A stretch of 64,000 nucleotides of DNA, from assembly GCA_013400155.1 (NCBI GenBank), contig VXBM01000548.1, positions 483,602 to 547,601 on the forward strand, written 5' to 3'. The position numbers were made by a program, and so were the translations under genes. Shown piece by piece: positions 10,549 through 23,789 of the stretch. The notes below the pieces were generated by a model. The model was not told where the DNA came from, searched no databases, and saw only the letters and a program-made list of their open reading frames with translations. Every line of letters starts with the position of its first letter. The stretch's first letter is position 1. This stretch comes from Helopsaltes ochotensis. Its lineage: Eukaryota; Chordata; Aves; Passeriformes; Locustellidae.

Positions 10549-12937
10549 CTGGAAACAGCAAATCATAAAATAAAAGCGTTAATAACAAGATTTAGTAATT
10601 TAACACACCCCCCAAAAAAACCCCAAAATGGTCTCTAAGGACCATTATTATTAGATTTAATGGATTTACAGGTATCTCAGCTACCCCCAATAACAGAGAA
10701 ACATTGTGAGGGGGCTGTGTTTTGGACATGGTTGAGCTGGTGAAAACCTTATCGAGCACAGCTGTGCCCATACACGTGTAACATTATGATTTGGATCAAA
10801 ATAAGCACTTATCAGGACACCCACACACGGACTTTTTTGTCCTTTTTTTTTTTTTTCTTTTGCTGCTTTAACTACCCAAGGTAGTTGAAGAGGCAAACTT
10901 TCCCTTCCAAAAGCAAGCCTCATATGTACATACAACTTATCAACTGGGACAATTACTCCATGCCCGCTTTATATATTGCGGATTTTTGCTAAGAAAATGC
11001 AAGCTTTTCTTCTCCCCCCCCTTTTTTTTTATTTTCCTTTAACTCTGTTGTAGTTAGTCATTAGCTTTCACTCCTCTGGGAGATTTTCCACAAAGTTATT
11101 AGTCCCTGTCAGTTGAGAAGAGCAGTATCCCAGGAAAACCTCCAGGCTGCTGGTTAGGACTGGGCCCAACACACCCTTGCATGGTCAGCCTTCCTCAGTG
11201 CTCCTACTGCACTCACCCAAAACAGGTCAACTGCCCCTGGATACATTTGGAGTGCTCATTTAGGGGTGTCTCACTGCCAAAATACGAAGGGGGGAAATGG
11301 CAGAAGCACTGGGATTGGAAGCAATGGGAAGCCATGGTCCTGCTTATGTTGTAATTGAGATGCTTCAAGAGCAAGGGCTTTGTTTCTCTAATGGTTGTAA
11401 TTTTGCTCCTAGGTTTAATTTCTTCCCAAAGGATGCTCCTTGTCCAATGGTGCCTTCAAACATGAGGTACAGAAGAAGGTGTTATTTCTATCATTCAGCA
11501 CACAGAGAAACAGGCATGCATAGAGATTAAGGACAGGACTAATTTTACTTAACTTCGGCCATTCATAAATCAGGCATCTAGTCTAAACTCTTCTAATGTA
11601 GACTTCCTCTGGTTAATGGAAAGAAATAGCTACTTCCAGAGGGCAATTCATCTCATTTGTCTCTGACACTCGCCTTAAAATGGCATGATTCACCTCCTGA
11701 ATTTGCTTTCTCTTCCTTCTCTGATCAGAGAGGGAGCACATGACTGGTTTAATTAGACACCCTCGTCATTAGTCAACGTTAAATGGAATGAAGCTTACCC
11801 TAAGTTACAGATCAAGGTCACACAAAAAGCCTCTGGCAGAGCTGAAAGGGGGGGCCCAGACCCCTTGATTTCAACCCAGAACCACATCTGCCTCCATCTC
11901 TATAAGCAGTGCTGGAGCACTGGCACAAGCAATAACTGGGGGGATATTTTAATGCTTTTAACAATAGGAAGGGTCCCTGGTAGATCTGGGGCTTGAACCC
12001 TTCCAAATAATCACCAGTGGCTTGAGATAATCCATGTTGTCCCTCAGCAGTATGAATACAGCCATCTGTCTGGAGTCTACAAGAGGTCGGCTCTGCAGAC
12101 GTGGGAAGATTGTCCCATCAGTCTTTGGGCCATTGCAATACATTCTAATTTATTTTAGAAACAGAAATGAGGCCAGTGAATCTTGAGATTGAACTATCAG
12201 GCTACCACTGCTAAAAAAAATGCTTTTTAATAGCAATACCACAGTACAAAATACATAGGTTCACACCGTCTAACTGGTACCACAGTGCCAACATGACACA
12301 TAGGCAATGCAATATCCAACCTAAATAATTCCAAACTGGATTCGGAGAAATCATAGCTCTAGACAGAGAAGGATTCAGGGAGTTGAGGGGAAACTTGATG
12401 GGATTTAACTTTGGAGAAACTTCTCTAGCAATTTAAAAAAAATTAATTAGTTGACCCATAATTTGGTACTTTGAAGTCTGAGTTTTGTCCCCCATAATGA
12501 TTCAGTGTAAAAGGATGGGGTAGGCAGGAGCCTTTTCTTTAGAGAGAAAGTGCTGCTCCATGTTAGAGCTGCCTATTCCTCTCTTCAGAAAGTATCAACC
12601 ACTTTAAAGAGGGCATGATTTTTGGTGGGTTTTTAAAAACTCCGTAATAGAAGCCTAATTAACAGGGTCACATCCAAGCTCTAGTCTTCAGCGTTATATT
12701 CGCAATCCACTTAAACTAAGATTTGTACAAGGTGGGTGCCACTAAATCTGAAGAAATTACCTTCACATACACATGGACTCACTATTCTCTTGGGATTTCT
12801 CCCTCTTCTTTTCCTCAACAATTTTTATGTATTTGCTTTTCCCTTTTCCCATCATATTTTCCACTCTGTTTTATAAAGAAATCTCCTCCCCCTCCCTTTT
12901 TCTCTTCTGCTCATTTCTGATCATGCTTTGGCAAATT

Positions 12938-13040
12938 GAGCAACCTGGGATGGTGGAAGGTGTCCCTGCCCATGGCAGGGGCTGGGAACAAGATGATCTT
13001 TAATACCCATTTCAACCTAAAGTATTCTGGGATTCTGTGA
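12938..13040 (+). mobile_element. CR1 LINE 3' end fragment
   Basis: It reads gagcaacctgggatggtgga, then ggtgtccctgcccatggcag, then gatgatctttaa, and ends gggattctgtga. This is the sense strand of a CR1 3' end, 5'-truncated to about 100 bp. Confidence 0.92.
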
Positions 13041-13468
13041 AATTCAAGAGGACTCAAAATAAGGCAAATGTGATCAGCCCATCTCTGGTCTCACACACTG
13101 GAGTGGATTTTAGCTGGGAATGAATTCACTCCCAAAGTGAGGGGTTTTTAGAATTTCTATAGAAAAAAACCTCTGCTATGTTCATGTAGTGACCTTTTAA
13201 CTAAAGAACCACTAGCAAACTGGTGCATAATCTATTTCAACCGTGCTCAGGCAATTCAATAAATGACTTATTACACAGGTCACCACCACTCCTGCACTAC
13301 CTGTGTCAGATAACCCTCAGCCTTTTTTTCATCACATTCTGTTTGGTCATACATAGCTTTGTTAGAAGAGAGTTTATACTCTGTTATGTGTATTATAGCA
13401 GAACGCTGCATAACAGAGCACTTTAGGATAGGCAGGGGAAAAAGGCGAAAAAAAGAAAGGAAAAAAAG

Positions 13469-13633
13469 NNNNNNNNNNNNNNNNNNNNNNNNNNNNNNNN
13501 NNNNNNNNNNNNNNNNNNNNNNNNNNNNNNNNNNNNNNNNNNNNNNNNNNNNNNNNNNNNNNNNNNNNNNNNNNNNNNNNNNNNNNNNNNNNNNNNNNNN
13601 NNNNNNNNNNNNNNNNNNNNNNNNNNNNNNNNN
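13469..13633. other. Assembly gap (165 N) inside a purine-rich tract
   Basis: A run of 165 N is flanked on both sides by A/G-rich plus-strand sequence (aaaagaaaggaaaaaaag before, gaaaaaaaaaaaaagaaag after). The unread sequence is therefore probably an AG- or A-rich simple repeat. Confidence 0.97.
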
Positions 13634-16600
13634 GAAAAAAAAAAAAAGAAAGAAAAGTAGGGAAGAGAGAGCTCTGTGCACATCTGGAAGACCCCAGGCA
13701 TCAATGGAACTGCAAGTCCCCAGAAACCAGCAAGGGGCCAAAGACAGACTTGCCTTCCCCTTCTGGACATTTAAAATTTAGGGTTGTAACACGGAGTCAT
13801 GTTGTGACAAAGGGATCCACAGAAGGAGCCACAGTCCCTGAGTGAAATATCCTGGGGAGACAAGATGACATTGCAGCTTTGCACGTTATGTGTTGCTCTG
13901 CTTTGATAAAGGCTGAGACGTGCTCACACAGAAAGTAAGCAGGAAGCTCAACAAAACCTTTGTATTCAGGAGGTGCTCACAAAGGCATGTGGGCAACTTA
14001 AATAAATGTCCTGCCTTGGTTTCTGTGCTAAAAAAGAAAAAATCCTGTTAAGTATGGAGGAGCCATGAGGTATGGGCTGAAAACACTCTAAAAAGACCTT
14101 CTGAGTAGCTCATAAGCAGCAGCAATGAAATATGTGATACACGTTTAAAACTCATTCCACAAGCTGCTTTTCATCTCTCATTGATGTATGTGTCCGTTGA
14201 CAGAGAAATTCCTGATCCCAGGGGAGTGTGCTAAGAAAAGCTGTATTCCTCAGTCTCAGTACCGAGGCGTAATTTTATTTCAGGAAAAAAGATTAGGGTA
14301 GCAAGTGTGGATAGCTGAGGCAGAATCCATGAGCTGCTGCAGCAGTGAGTGCATTAAAAAGCAATATAAAAGCTATATGAAGGGCAGAATAAAAACGTTA
14401 CAGCTACCCCAATGCCTGCAACACTGCATTTAGTGTTGCTCTGCCTGTTGCATTTAGTGCATTTGCCTGTTGCTCTGTTGCAAAGATGAAATTGTAGAAA
14501 GGATGGGGCTTGGAAGGGAAAAAATGCTTGTGGACATAAGTAGTCTTGGATGTGAAGTGTTGTCAAAAATAAATGAAAGCTGACCCATGAGTCTCTGACT
14601 AAGGATAGGACCAATGGCCACTGTAAAAGATCAGGTCACAGGTGAGGAGATGGGAAAGAGATGAGAAAAACTGAGAGTTCATAGTCAAGAGCTAAACAAC
14701 CTGTTCTGATTTGTCTGCTGGCACAGTACAAAACATGCTGGATACCAGAAATCCAATGTTTGCTCCAAAATAACAAGAAATATTCTGATCTTTCACCACT
14801 ATTCAGCTGTTTCAAGCCAAACACCAACCTGAGTATAAGTTTCTGGAGACAGAAACATTGTCATTAATCCTCTCCAGTGCCAATTTTGGCCATTTTACAT
14901 GAATCAAACCAGAAATCAGTACTGAGAGTGCTATAAGGTCAGTGAAAACTGCAGCCAGCCAGTCAGTGCCTGTGCTGCTGCTTCTGCTCGCCAGCCCAGC
15001 ACGGCCTCAGAACACGTTCGTGTGGCCCATGGAAGCTGACGTTCAATTATCACATCCCAGGCATGGCAGAAGATGTGAGGAGTCTTCATCTCCAGCTTAA
15101 TCATTTCAGTTTAAACTAAGCAAAGGACTGTCTCCCAGATCAAAGCAAGGCAATCTCGAGTCTGCTGGATGTGGTAACTGGAAAGGGACGTGAGCTCGTC
15201 TCTCATCACTGAACTTCCACCGCTCTGCTGGAGAAGGCAAGATGTAAATCGGGCTGTGGAAGAGGCTGACTTGCAGAATGCAAATGTGGTGTTGATGCTT
15301 GAAGATTTTTACCTCCTCAGGGAGGAGGGGTGTGCGTTTTTATCTTTCAGCTTGTGGGTGTGGAACTGAAAACTAATCAGATTATGCTACACGTGGCCTT
15401 GCCAGATGCTGACACTCAGGGACTCCCTTTCTTTGTACCGTGTACACCACCCACCAGCTTTTTTGTGTGGGTTTTTTTTTTTTCCTGGTACCCAGAAGAT
15501 CTGGTTACCAGATTTTCAGCAGATGCTTTTATCACTCTCCACTGGGTTAGCTATTTTCAGTCATCACCCAGTTCTATCTTTTTCTGGCTTTGCCTTAACA
15601 AGGAGAAGAATCGTGGGAGCCAGGTGTCTCCATAAAAGAGCCAAGGGATGGCAGAAAGGTCATGGCAGTAAAAACATGGGCTGTCACCTGCTGGAGACAC
15701 ATTTTCTGGGACATTCCAAGCAGAATGGAGGGTGATGACCCATTGTGAAACGCCACCATGGCTGCTGTTTGCACTATGTCACGAAAGCACTCAGCACCAG
15801 ACAGTGAAATTTGGAGTCATTCCATGGAGTGACTACAGGTTGAAAAGGCAGACAAGAATTCTTTGAACTCAAGGGCTAGTAACCAAGGATTTCTATAGCT
15901 CCAGGTTCAGTAAACCCACTGGAAAAGGGACTTTTCTTCAGGTTAAGGGGTGGCAGAAAAAAGAATCACCTGGCTCACGACCTGTGAATTCGTAGTCTGT
16001 GCACCTCTGTCTCTTGACTCCAAGAGAAACACAACAGATGTCAAGAACTCAAGTTTTGATTATTCCCAAAGTGCTTTAAAAAGGTAAAGAGTGGGCACAT
16101 TTTTTCCTACTAACCCTTTATGTCTTTGACAAGCGCTCTGATTTTTTCTCTTTTAACAGTGGAACACTAGCAGCATTCCAGTGTACATCATTATGTGTAT
16201 TCTTCTGCATAAACATTGTAGAAGACAATTTCACACCACAAAAAAGATAAGCTACCTGTCCTCCGAATTTCATCACAAATTCTCCTTAAATTCTCTTTGC
16301 AGGCCTACCTGCATTTCATCCTGTTTGGTCCTGTGGATCAGGGGTAACTGGAAGGTACTAATAAGAGCTTGACTGAATTCAGCTACAGGCTGATAAAGCT
16401 GAAGTCAAGGGACCCACATTTGTGCCACAGTAAAGGAGTTGAGACCTGAGCCTAAGGCTTCCTAACAGCTGTTGTGCAGAGACTGAATAATGCTGAACAT
16501 TCAGAATGAAGCAAAAATATTCACTGTTCTGTTATAGATTTCAGACAATACTGCAGCAAGATGTCACTCCAAAGAAGTGTCCATCTATGCACTGGAAGTA

Positions 16601-18872
16601 AAAATAAAGGAACCATAAATCAGAGGCCCAGAAGATTCACATTTGCCCTTTGCAAGGAAAAAGCCTCTGAAGAAAGTCGTGAGGGTCCCTCTTGTGTCCC
16701 TTGTCTTGCAACAAATTGTCATCCAGGGCTGGTTTCTCCCAATCCTACTGAATGCACCCAATCCAAAGTTCATGGAAAAAAACCCAAAACACAAGAGCCA
16801 AACAATTTTTGCCCAGGAAAGGAGAAAGCTTGGAACCCTTCCAGTCTCTTAGGTAAAGACACAATTATGAGAAGAAAAATATAATCCACCCAAGAGACAT
16901 AATTACATAATTAGGCCATAGGCTGTGCATAGGAAAGGTTCTTATAGTTCATAAAACAAGGAGCTACATAGGTGCAGTAACTGTAGTTAATTCACTCAAT
17001 GAAGAAAAAAAAAAAAAAGTTTGTTTTTTAAATAGCTGAGGGCACTGGTTTGCATTAGACTGGGAGCTTATTCTCCTGACTGTACACAGAGCCCTGTTCG
17101 TGCCAACAGGAGTCACTCAGGCGCAGGCAGAAAACAAGCCCCTGTCTCTTTTTGTTCTTAAAAAGGGCATATTTTTTACCCAAAGCAGCTAAGGCCCGTA
17201 CCTGAAACTACTGCAGAGAAAAGGAAATAAATAAAGACAGATGAATGCACACTGTGGAGGGGCTCAGTTCCTGTGAAACAGATCTAATGTGTATCCATTT
17301 GCCAAAATCCTAATGAGCCCCTCCTCCCTGACCCCTGCTCTGCAGACTGCTGGTATGGGTCTAAAAGGGCCAGATCCAGATCCTGGGGGAACCACTGACA
17401 TTCCCATCTTCCTGGCAGCAGCTGTGGCTCCTACCCTGGGTGAGCAGAGGCGGAGAGAGGTTGGAACCTCAGCGCTGAGGCCAAGCCTGTGGAGCACCTC
17501 TGGTGCTGGTGGTCATCTCCCCACTGATTTACTGGGAGCAAAGGAAATGTTCTCTTGGCTCATCCTGCGGGCAGCCCGGCCAGCACAGGATGAAAAGAGT
17601 AGGTTGGAGAGAGGAAGGGGCAGGAAGTGTGAGAAGAAATGACCCATGGGTGTGTAACCTGTCTCCCTTTGTACCCGTGGGAATGACTCTAAAGCTTTTG
17701 AGGATACAAAGTGCTTTCTGAAATTCAGCTGGGGGCTGTCAAGAGCACGGACCCAGCTGAAAGGTAGAGCCAGAGGCTGGGGTTTTTCAGCAAACTGCAA
17801 CCGCTGCAGAGGAGCCTCCTGCTCACAGAACTTCTCTGTACAGAGAGGTGAAAAATGCCTCCTTGGAGCAGGGCTCCAGGCTGCTTGTCTGGCAGCTGAG
17901 GGACTGATGGGGGCAGGTGACAGAGGCTGAGCTGGCCAGGCACTGCAAAGGGAAAGGTGTGTTAAAGCAGCAAAATTGGAGGATTTAACAAATAAAACCA
18001 AAACGAGGCTTGAGAAAAAGGACAGGCTGAGCAGGAAAGGGCTCGAGTGGGCTTGCTTTTGCACCATTTCCTCCTACTCTCCAACTCATCCCAGAGCTGC
18101 AGGACTCGTGCAGCCCTCTGCTCTCACTCTGTACCAGCCAAGTCTCTCCTTGCTGCAGTGGTGGGCTTGTTCCTTTCTCTTTTCTTTTTGAAAAACTTTT
18201 CGATTCTGATTAGGACTTTGAAGCTTGTTCTGCAAATTTGAGCAACACGCCATAGGATCATCAGCCCAAAACAGGCCAGGTCAGGGAAGGAGCAGGTGGG
18301 ACCCCCTTGCGCCACGATGCTCTGCCTTCACCTCTATCCATCCTTCATGAACATAAAGGAATCTGTGTTCACGTGTGCCAGGAAACCAGCTAAACATTGC
18401 TGGCATGGCCACTTGGAGACATTAAAGACAACTCATATAAACAGAGACTGTCACGCAAGTCTCAGTCCCTGCCTTAGCTCCCTTTGCATGCTGGTGTCTG
18501 TTACACTCTCCCCCTCCTCCTCCCCCTCTTTTCATCAGAAGCAGGGACGAGCGAGAGCAAGGGCGGTCCCAAAAAGCTCAAGAGCTCCTCATTCTGATTT
18601 ATCATCCTCATGAACACAGCAAAATCTTTGAGGAGTAAGGTTCCCCCTCCACACTCCCCACGCCATCAAGAAATTATCTATCCTGCAAATATCCCACCAA
18701 TTTCTGCTGCATGTTTTGCTGCAGCACCAGGCAGTAAAGATCATAGTGAAGAAGGGGGTAAAGCGGGGGGGAGAGAGAAAAAAAGTCTCCCTGAACTGGC
18801 TTCCCTCCAGCTGGCAGGAGGGGATGGTTTTCTTAACGCTTGTGAAACCTGATTACTTTAAAAGAATGAGAA

Positions 18873-18893
18873 GGGGTGGGGGGGGTGGGGGGG
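18873..18893 (+). repeat. G-rich tract, G4 + G8 + G7
   Basis: Runs of four, eight and seven G are separated by single T bases. The pattern could form a G-quadruplex in DNA of the plus strand (the non-template strand for an antisense transcript, the template strand for RUNX2). Confidence 0.8.
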
Positions 18894-20556
18894 ATGTACA
18901 CACAGCCATTAAACCAGACTTAAGGCGCTTAGTTTAAATCTAGCATTGAGCTCTCGGATGCTGCACTGCTCTCTAGACATCAATAGGTGCATTTTCATTT
19001 CTGGTTTTGTTTTACACCCCCAAAACCAGGAGCGCACTGCACGCTGAACGCTGCGGTTACAGTGGGAATTCAGGCATGGAAGACACAACAGTTAGGCAAT
19101 AATGGATGGATGTGTGTGTGTTTGCTATCTTTCAACAGATTGTTTTGCTGTGTGAGAAAACTACTGTGTTTATATCCATGCAGCAGGTTTTAAGCAGACT
19201 GTTTAAACTTGAATAAAGCGGGATATTTCTAAAATAACCTCGCTAATACAACTCAGATGGCTAAAGAAACCTGAAAATGTGGTTAAAAAATAAAAAAAGA
19301 TGCCGTTTCAATCTACACTGGTGGGTAACATGATCTAAACTCTGAAAGAAAACAGTCTTTACAAGTTCAGCTTGAAGGATTATCTTGTGTATCAGCACCC
19401 TCTGTGGCAGAGTAGCATTTATCCACGTATCCACCCATGTTAATGCTGTTGCATAATTTACTACAGCCGTGATAGACAGATAATTGCTTTATCCACCCAA
19501 GTGTAATAAACGGAGTCTGCTATGTTAATCCTTGTGTTCTTATTGTCGGCAAATGCCAAGTAAGGGAGAGACGTACACTGAAAACTGTCCTCTCCTTCCA
19601 AAACTACTGGAGTTTACTCACCCTCAGACCTGCTAAAGTGTTCTTACTGCATTCCACTCCCCTGCTTGCAGCGCCAAGTATTCTGAGTAGTATCAAGTTA
19701 TTGTTATATAAAGGGCACCTACACTCAGGCTATATGGAGGCAGAAGCCAGGATGTAGCAGCCTTTAGGAAAAAAAGAAAAAAACAACAAAACCACCCAGC
19801 CAACCACCCTCAAACATCTTTTCCTACTCAGTAAGTAAAACAGGCCAAGTATTTTCTGTTCCTGGGCATAGCACAGAAAGTAATTACCTGTCCTTCTAAA
19901 ACTGGACATCTATTGAGTTTGTGTGGAGTCTGTCTGACTGTTGAAAAATGTCATTTAGCTGCTGGCCCATCAGTGTTTTCCACAAAAATCTATAAAGATT
20001 TTTTATTTTGAATGTCAAAAACAGGCGTATCCTTTAAAAGGTTTACAGATTCCTGGCGGCTCCATGAGCTTAGGTTTGTGGCATCAAATTTGTAATGACA
20101 GTTTGATGGATGCCTCCCTTTCTTCCTCTTGAAAGGTATAAGGAATTGGTGGTTTCCCAATAAAAATTACGCTTAACACTATTCTTTGCTCGTATTTCTA
20201 CTTGCAAATGCATAAAATGTCCGGTGCTGCTGTCAATGAGTGGGTTTATGGGGCAACTTTCATGCTACATGAGGCATTCAACTTTTTGTGTACTCAGAGC
20301 TCTTGCACAAGCACCTACATGATGTGCAAGTTCTGAGGAAGGACAGCCTTAAGCAGCACATAAACACTGCAGCTGGGCTTAAGAGAAGAAACGTTGGCCT
20401 GAAGATGTTGCCAACAATCCTGCAGGTGACTCGCAGTTTTTAACCCTTGTTCTGCTCCACCTTTCCCTGCCAATGCCAGCAGGGGCATTTCTGGCTCAGG
20501 GGGAGGCTGAGAGAGATTAATTTCTGCTTGAAGGTCTTTTAGAGAAAGAAGAAGGG

Positions 20557-20796
20557 TAGGTTTAGATTATATATTAAGATGAAAATCTTTACTGTGGGGG
20601 TGGTGAGATACTAGAAAATGTTGCCCAGAGAAGCTGTGGCTGCCCCAACCCTGGAAGTGTTCAAAACAAGGTTGGACAGTGTTTGGAACAACCTGGTCTA
20701 GTGGAATGTGTCCCTGCCCATGGCAGAGGTTGTTGGAATGAGATTTGTAATGTTTTTAAGGTCCTTTTGAGCCAGAACCATTCTACGATTCTATGA
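20557..20796 (+). mobile_element. CR1 LINE 3' fragment
   Basis: This is a sense-strand CR1 end with ggtttagattatatattaag, ggtggtgagatactag, gcccagagaagctgtggctg and ggtctagtggaatgtgtccc blocks, finishing in tctacgattctatgatag, the terminal 8-bp repeat. It is 5'-truncated. Confidence 0.94.
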
Positions 20797-21204
20797 TAGA
20801 AAAGATAAAACACAGCCAATAGAGGATGAATGGATGAGGGTTTGGTGTGACAAAGTTGCCCACTGACTATCACTACTGATATTGAAATGGAAGGCTTTTT
20901 ATGCATCTTCAGCCAATTAATAGCTGATACTTCCTTTAGTAACTTGGATGATGCAATATAAAGCACAATTATAAAATCTTGAGGTAACTTCCAGTAAGTC
21001 ATCTTTTCTGATCTATTTCTCCAAGTCTGAAAAGACTTGAAGAAATAGGTCAGAATTCAGAATGAACTTACCAAGGAAGAGAAATTGTGCTTGTAATGTC
21101 ATTAGCAAGATGACATGCAGTAAAAGTTAGGTGCTTTGTGTTACACTTTGGAGCAAGAAGGTAAATGCACCACAATGACAAACCTATTAACCAGCAGCAC
21201 TGCA

Positions 21205-21850
21205 GAGGAAATCTGGGGGTGGCTGGGAGTTGCAAGTTGAATGGGAGTCAATAATGGCATTCCATTTTTTTTTTTTTTTTAATGAAGTAAATGCATTTCT
21301 GGGAAAGATTAATGGTCATGTTGCATACAAGACTTTGAAGGTATCTATTACAGGCTGCTCAGAAGTGGTGAGACATCAGCTGGACTGCTTTATCCAGTGT
21401 GGGACACCACCCTCTAAGAAAGATGCAGACAGATGAGAGAGAATGCAGAGAAGAGCAACAGGAGCGATAACAGATTCAGAAAGCATGAGCAACATGGAAA
21501 AGTTGAAGGAAATACATTTGTTTAGTCTAGAAAAGAGACGAGCAGGAAAGGACATGATAAGAGTAAAATGTTTTCTACAGAAAATGGTAATCGATTGATC
21601 TCTGTGTCAGCTAAGAACAGCACAAGAAAAAGCTGCCTTCAGCTGAGGTAGAGGAGATTTAAGAGATTAATGTACAGTATTAGCAAACTCCTTTTTAAGC
21701 ATAAAGGAAAAAAACCCACAAACTCCAGACTTGGTAAGTAAGTGGAAGTCTCTGTACTGGAGGATTTAAGAATTTGGACAGATGTCAGTGATGATCTAAG
21801 TATATCTAATGCTTCCTCTGAGGAAAAATGGACTAGGTCGCCTGAGGTTT
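21205..21850 (+). mobile_element. Old diverged CR1-type LINE 3' region, ~650 bp
   Basis: Blocks in order match an ancient CR1 subfamily shared with other reptiles: aatctgggggtggctggg, tgggagtcaataatggcat, gaagtggtgagacatcagct (the tail of the reverse-transcriptase ORF region), agagaagagcaacaggagc, tttagtctagaaaagaga, and finally cagtgatgatctaagtatat and ggactaggtcgcctgagg. It is heavily mutated, has a T16 run inside, and lacks the terminal attctatga repeat. Confidence 0.82.
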
Positions 21851-22610
21851 CTTTTAGCCCTGCTGTTCTGGGGCTGAGTGATTGTCTGCGCTTGGTGAAG
21901 TCACGTACACAATACTTTGTCCATGCAGTCAGCAGCTCCTGCTAACTGTGAGCCTGATGCTGCAAAGAGCTCAGGACCTTGAGCTGCCATGAAAGGGCAC
22001 AGCAAAACACAGGCCGTGTCTGCTCAGTTATTCCTCACTACAGAGAACCCATGGGGACTTAGAAACGCTGGTCTTAAACCCTCTGTTTCAGGGTTTCCTA
22101 CAGCTCTAATTTCAGAACAATTGTAATTTCTTTTCCTCACAGTGGATATTACAAAATTGACTTCACCATTAAAGAGCAGTACTCTGAGTATGCAGTAGTT
22201 TTTGAGGAATACACAACAAAATTAAACTAGAATTTCACACTAGAATATTCCTGCAACCCCCAGTGAAGGTCCAGATCCTAATCCATGATTTGTTTTGGTT
22301 TTTGCTTTCTTATCTGTGTGTTTGCTGGTTACTCAGAGAGAGTCCCACAAAGAGTAGCCCTGGCCATTTTTTTTGTTAAAGTGTGAGGAAGAAGAGACAC
22401 CAAAATGACAAATTTCTTGGGGGAAAACCCCAAACACTAAACCCAGAAGCAAAGGCTTTGGACAAGCTATGTCTTCTATGAAAGTATAGAGAACTCCTCA
22501 ATGCAGTGGACTATAAAATCCTGGGATTTTCCAGCAAGACAGCTGGCCTTATTATTTACATTATTTCTTCCTGAAAGTGATTAATTAATAATTACTTCTG
22601 TTGGGTGCTT

Positions 22611-22612
<2 letters not shown>

Positions 22613-22700
<88 letters not shown>

Positions 22701-22701
22701 N
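22613..22701 (+). repeat. Poly(T) homopolymer ending in N
   Basis: There are 88 T residues followed by one N at 22701 and then unique sequence. Like the A run at 10031-10198, it carries an N and probably marks an uncertain consensus or join. Confidence 0.95.
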
Positions 22702-23789
22702 AGTGGAAAGGAAAGAAAAGCTCCTTTCTGCTGTGAGCTACACAAACCCAAATCCCATCCTTGCTACAGAAACTCCATCCCTGCATTCATTCATCAGCAC
22801 CCTGAGCCCTTAGGATGGCTGCCTGTCCCCCAGACCAGCTGTTCATTAGCATCATGCCCAAAAATCATGAGATGCAGGTTGCTGGCCAAAGTTAAGCCTG
22901 TCCTTACGACAGGTTGCCAATTCAGTGCCTCAGCCAGGTGTTCAACCTGCTCAGGGGTGATGCCTCAAACAAAAGCCCCAGGGGGGACAGAGGGGAGTGA
23001 CACAACCGCGTTTGGCAGTGAGGAATGTGCGATTTTTGCGAAGGGCTCTGGCAGGGGGCTGACCCTTCCGCCGACAGTTGTTAAAGTTTGTTTAGTGACG
23101 GGGAGCCTCCCATGAACTTAAAAACAATAGGAAAACAGAGTCCTGGAGAATAAATGTCGGCCCCTGCCCCGGTTGCCTGCGCGTTTGGCTCCCAGAAGGT
23201 AACAAATCCCCAGGAATGCGGACGGCGGGAGGATGCGCCTGTGAGGCGGAGCTGGAGGGTGGCCAACACAAGCAGCGGGTGATGCCATTCACAGAGCGGA
23301 GAAGGGCGCGGGTGAGCACCGGGAAAAGCCTGGGAAAAGGCTGCGGCTACTGCAGGGAAGATGTGCCTGCCCTCCGACAGCTCCGGCTGCTCCTGCAGGG
23401 AGCTCATCCCACAGAAACCCCAAATGCCTCTCCTACTGCTTCCGGCCAGATCTGATGGAGTAGAAAGGGGGGGTCTCCTCAAAGCATGGCAGAGGAGGTC
23501 AGGCCAAGAAGGACCTGGGTTTTATTTATGAATTCACGAGTCTCCCTTGCCGACACACCAGGAGAGCTCAGTGGGTGTTAACTTTTGGTTACCAGACAGG
23601 ACACAGCATATGAGACAAGGAAACCACTGACTTGTCACCAGGCCCCTGACCTGCACAGTCCCCAACTGGATGTTTTAAAGTAGATTATAGTTCACAGGCT
23701 TTACTTTTTACCCTGCTGTAACTACATCATTTTCTCACTGATAAACAGGATTCTGCTGGGGCATGACTGAAAGGGGACTTTAGACAAGG

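Noticed and set aside
13280..13781. Open frames spanning the N gap
   Set aside because: Their length comes from N bases read as unknown residues.
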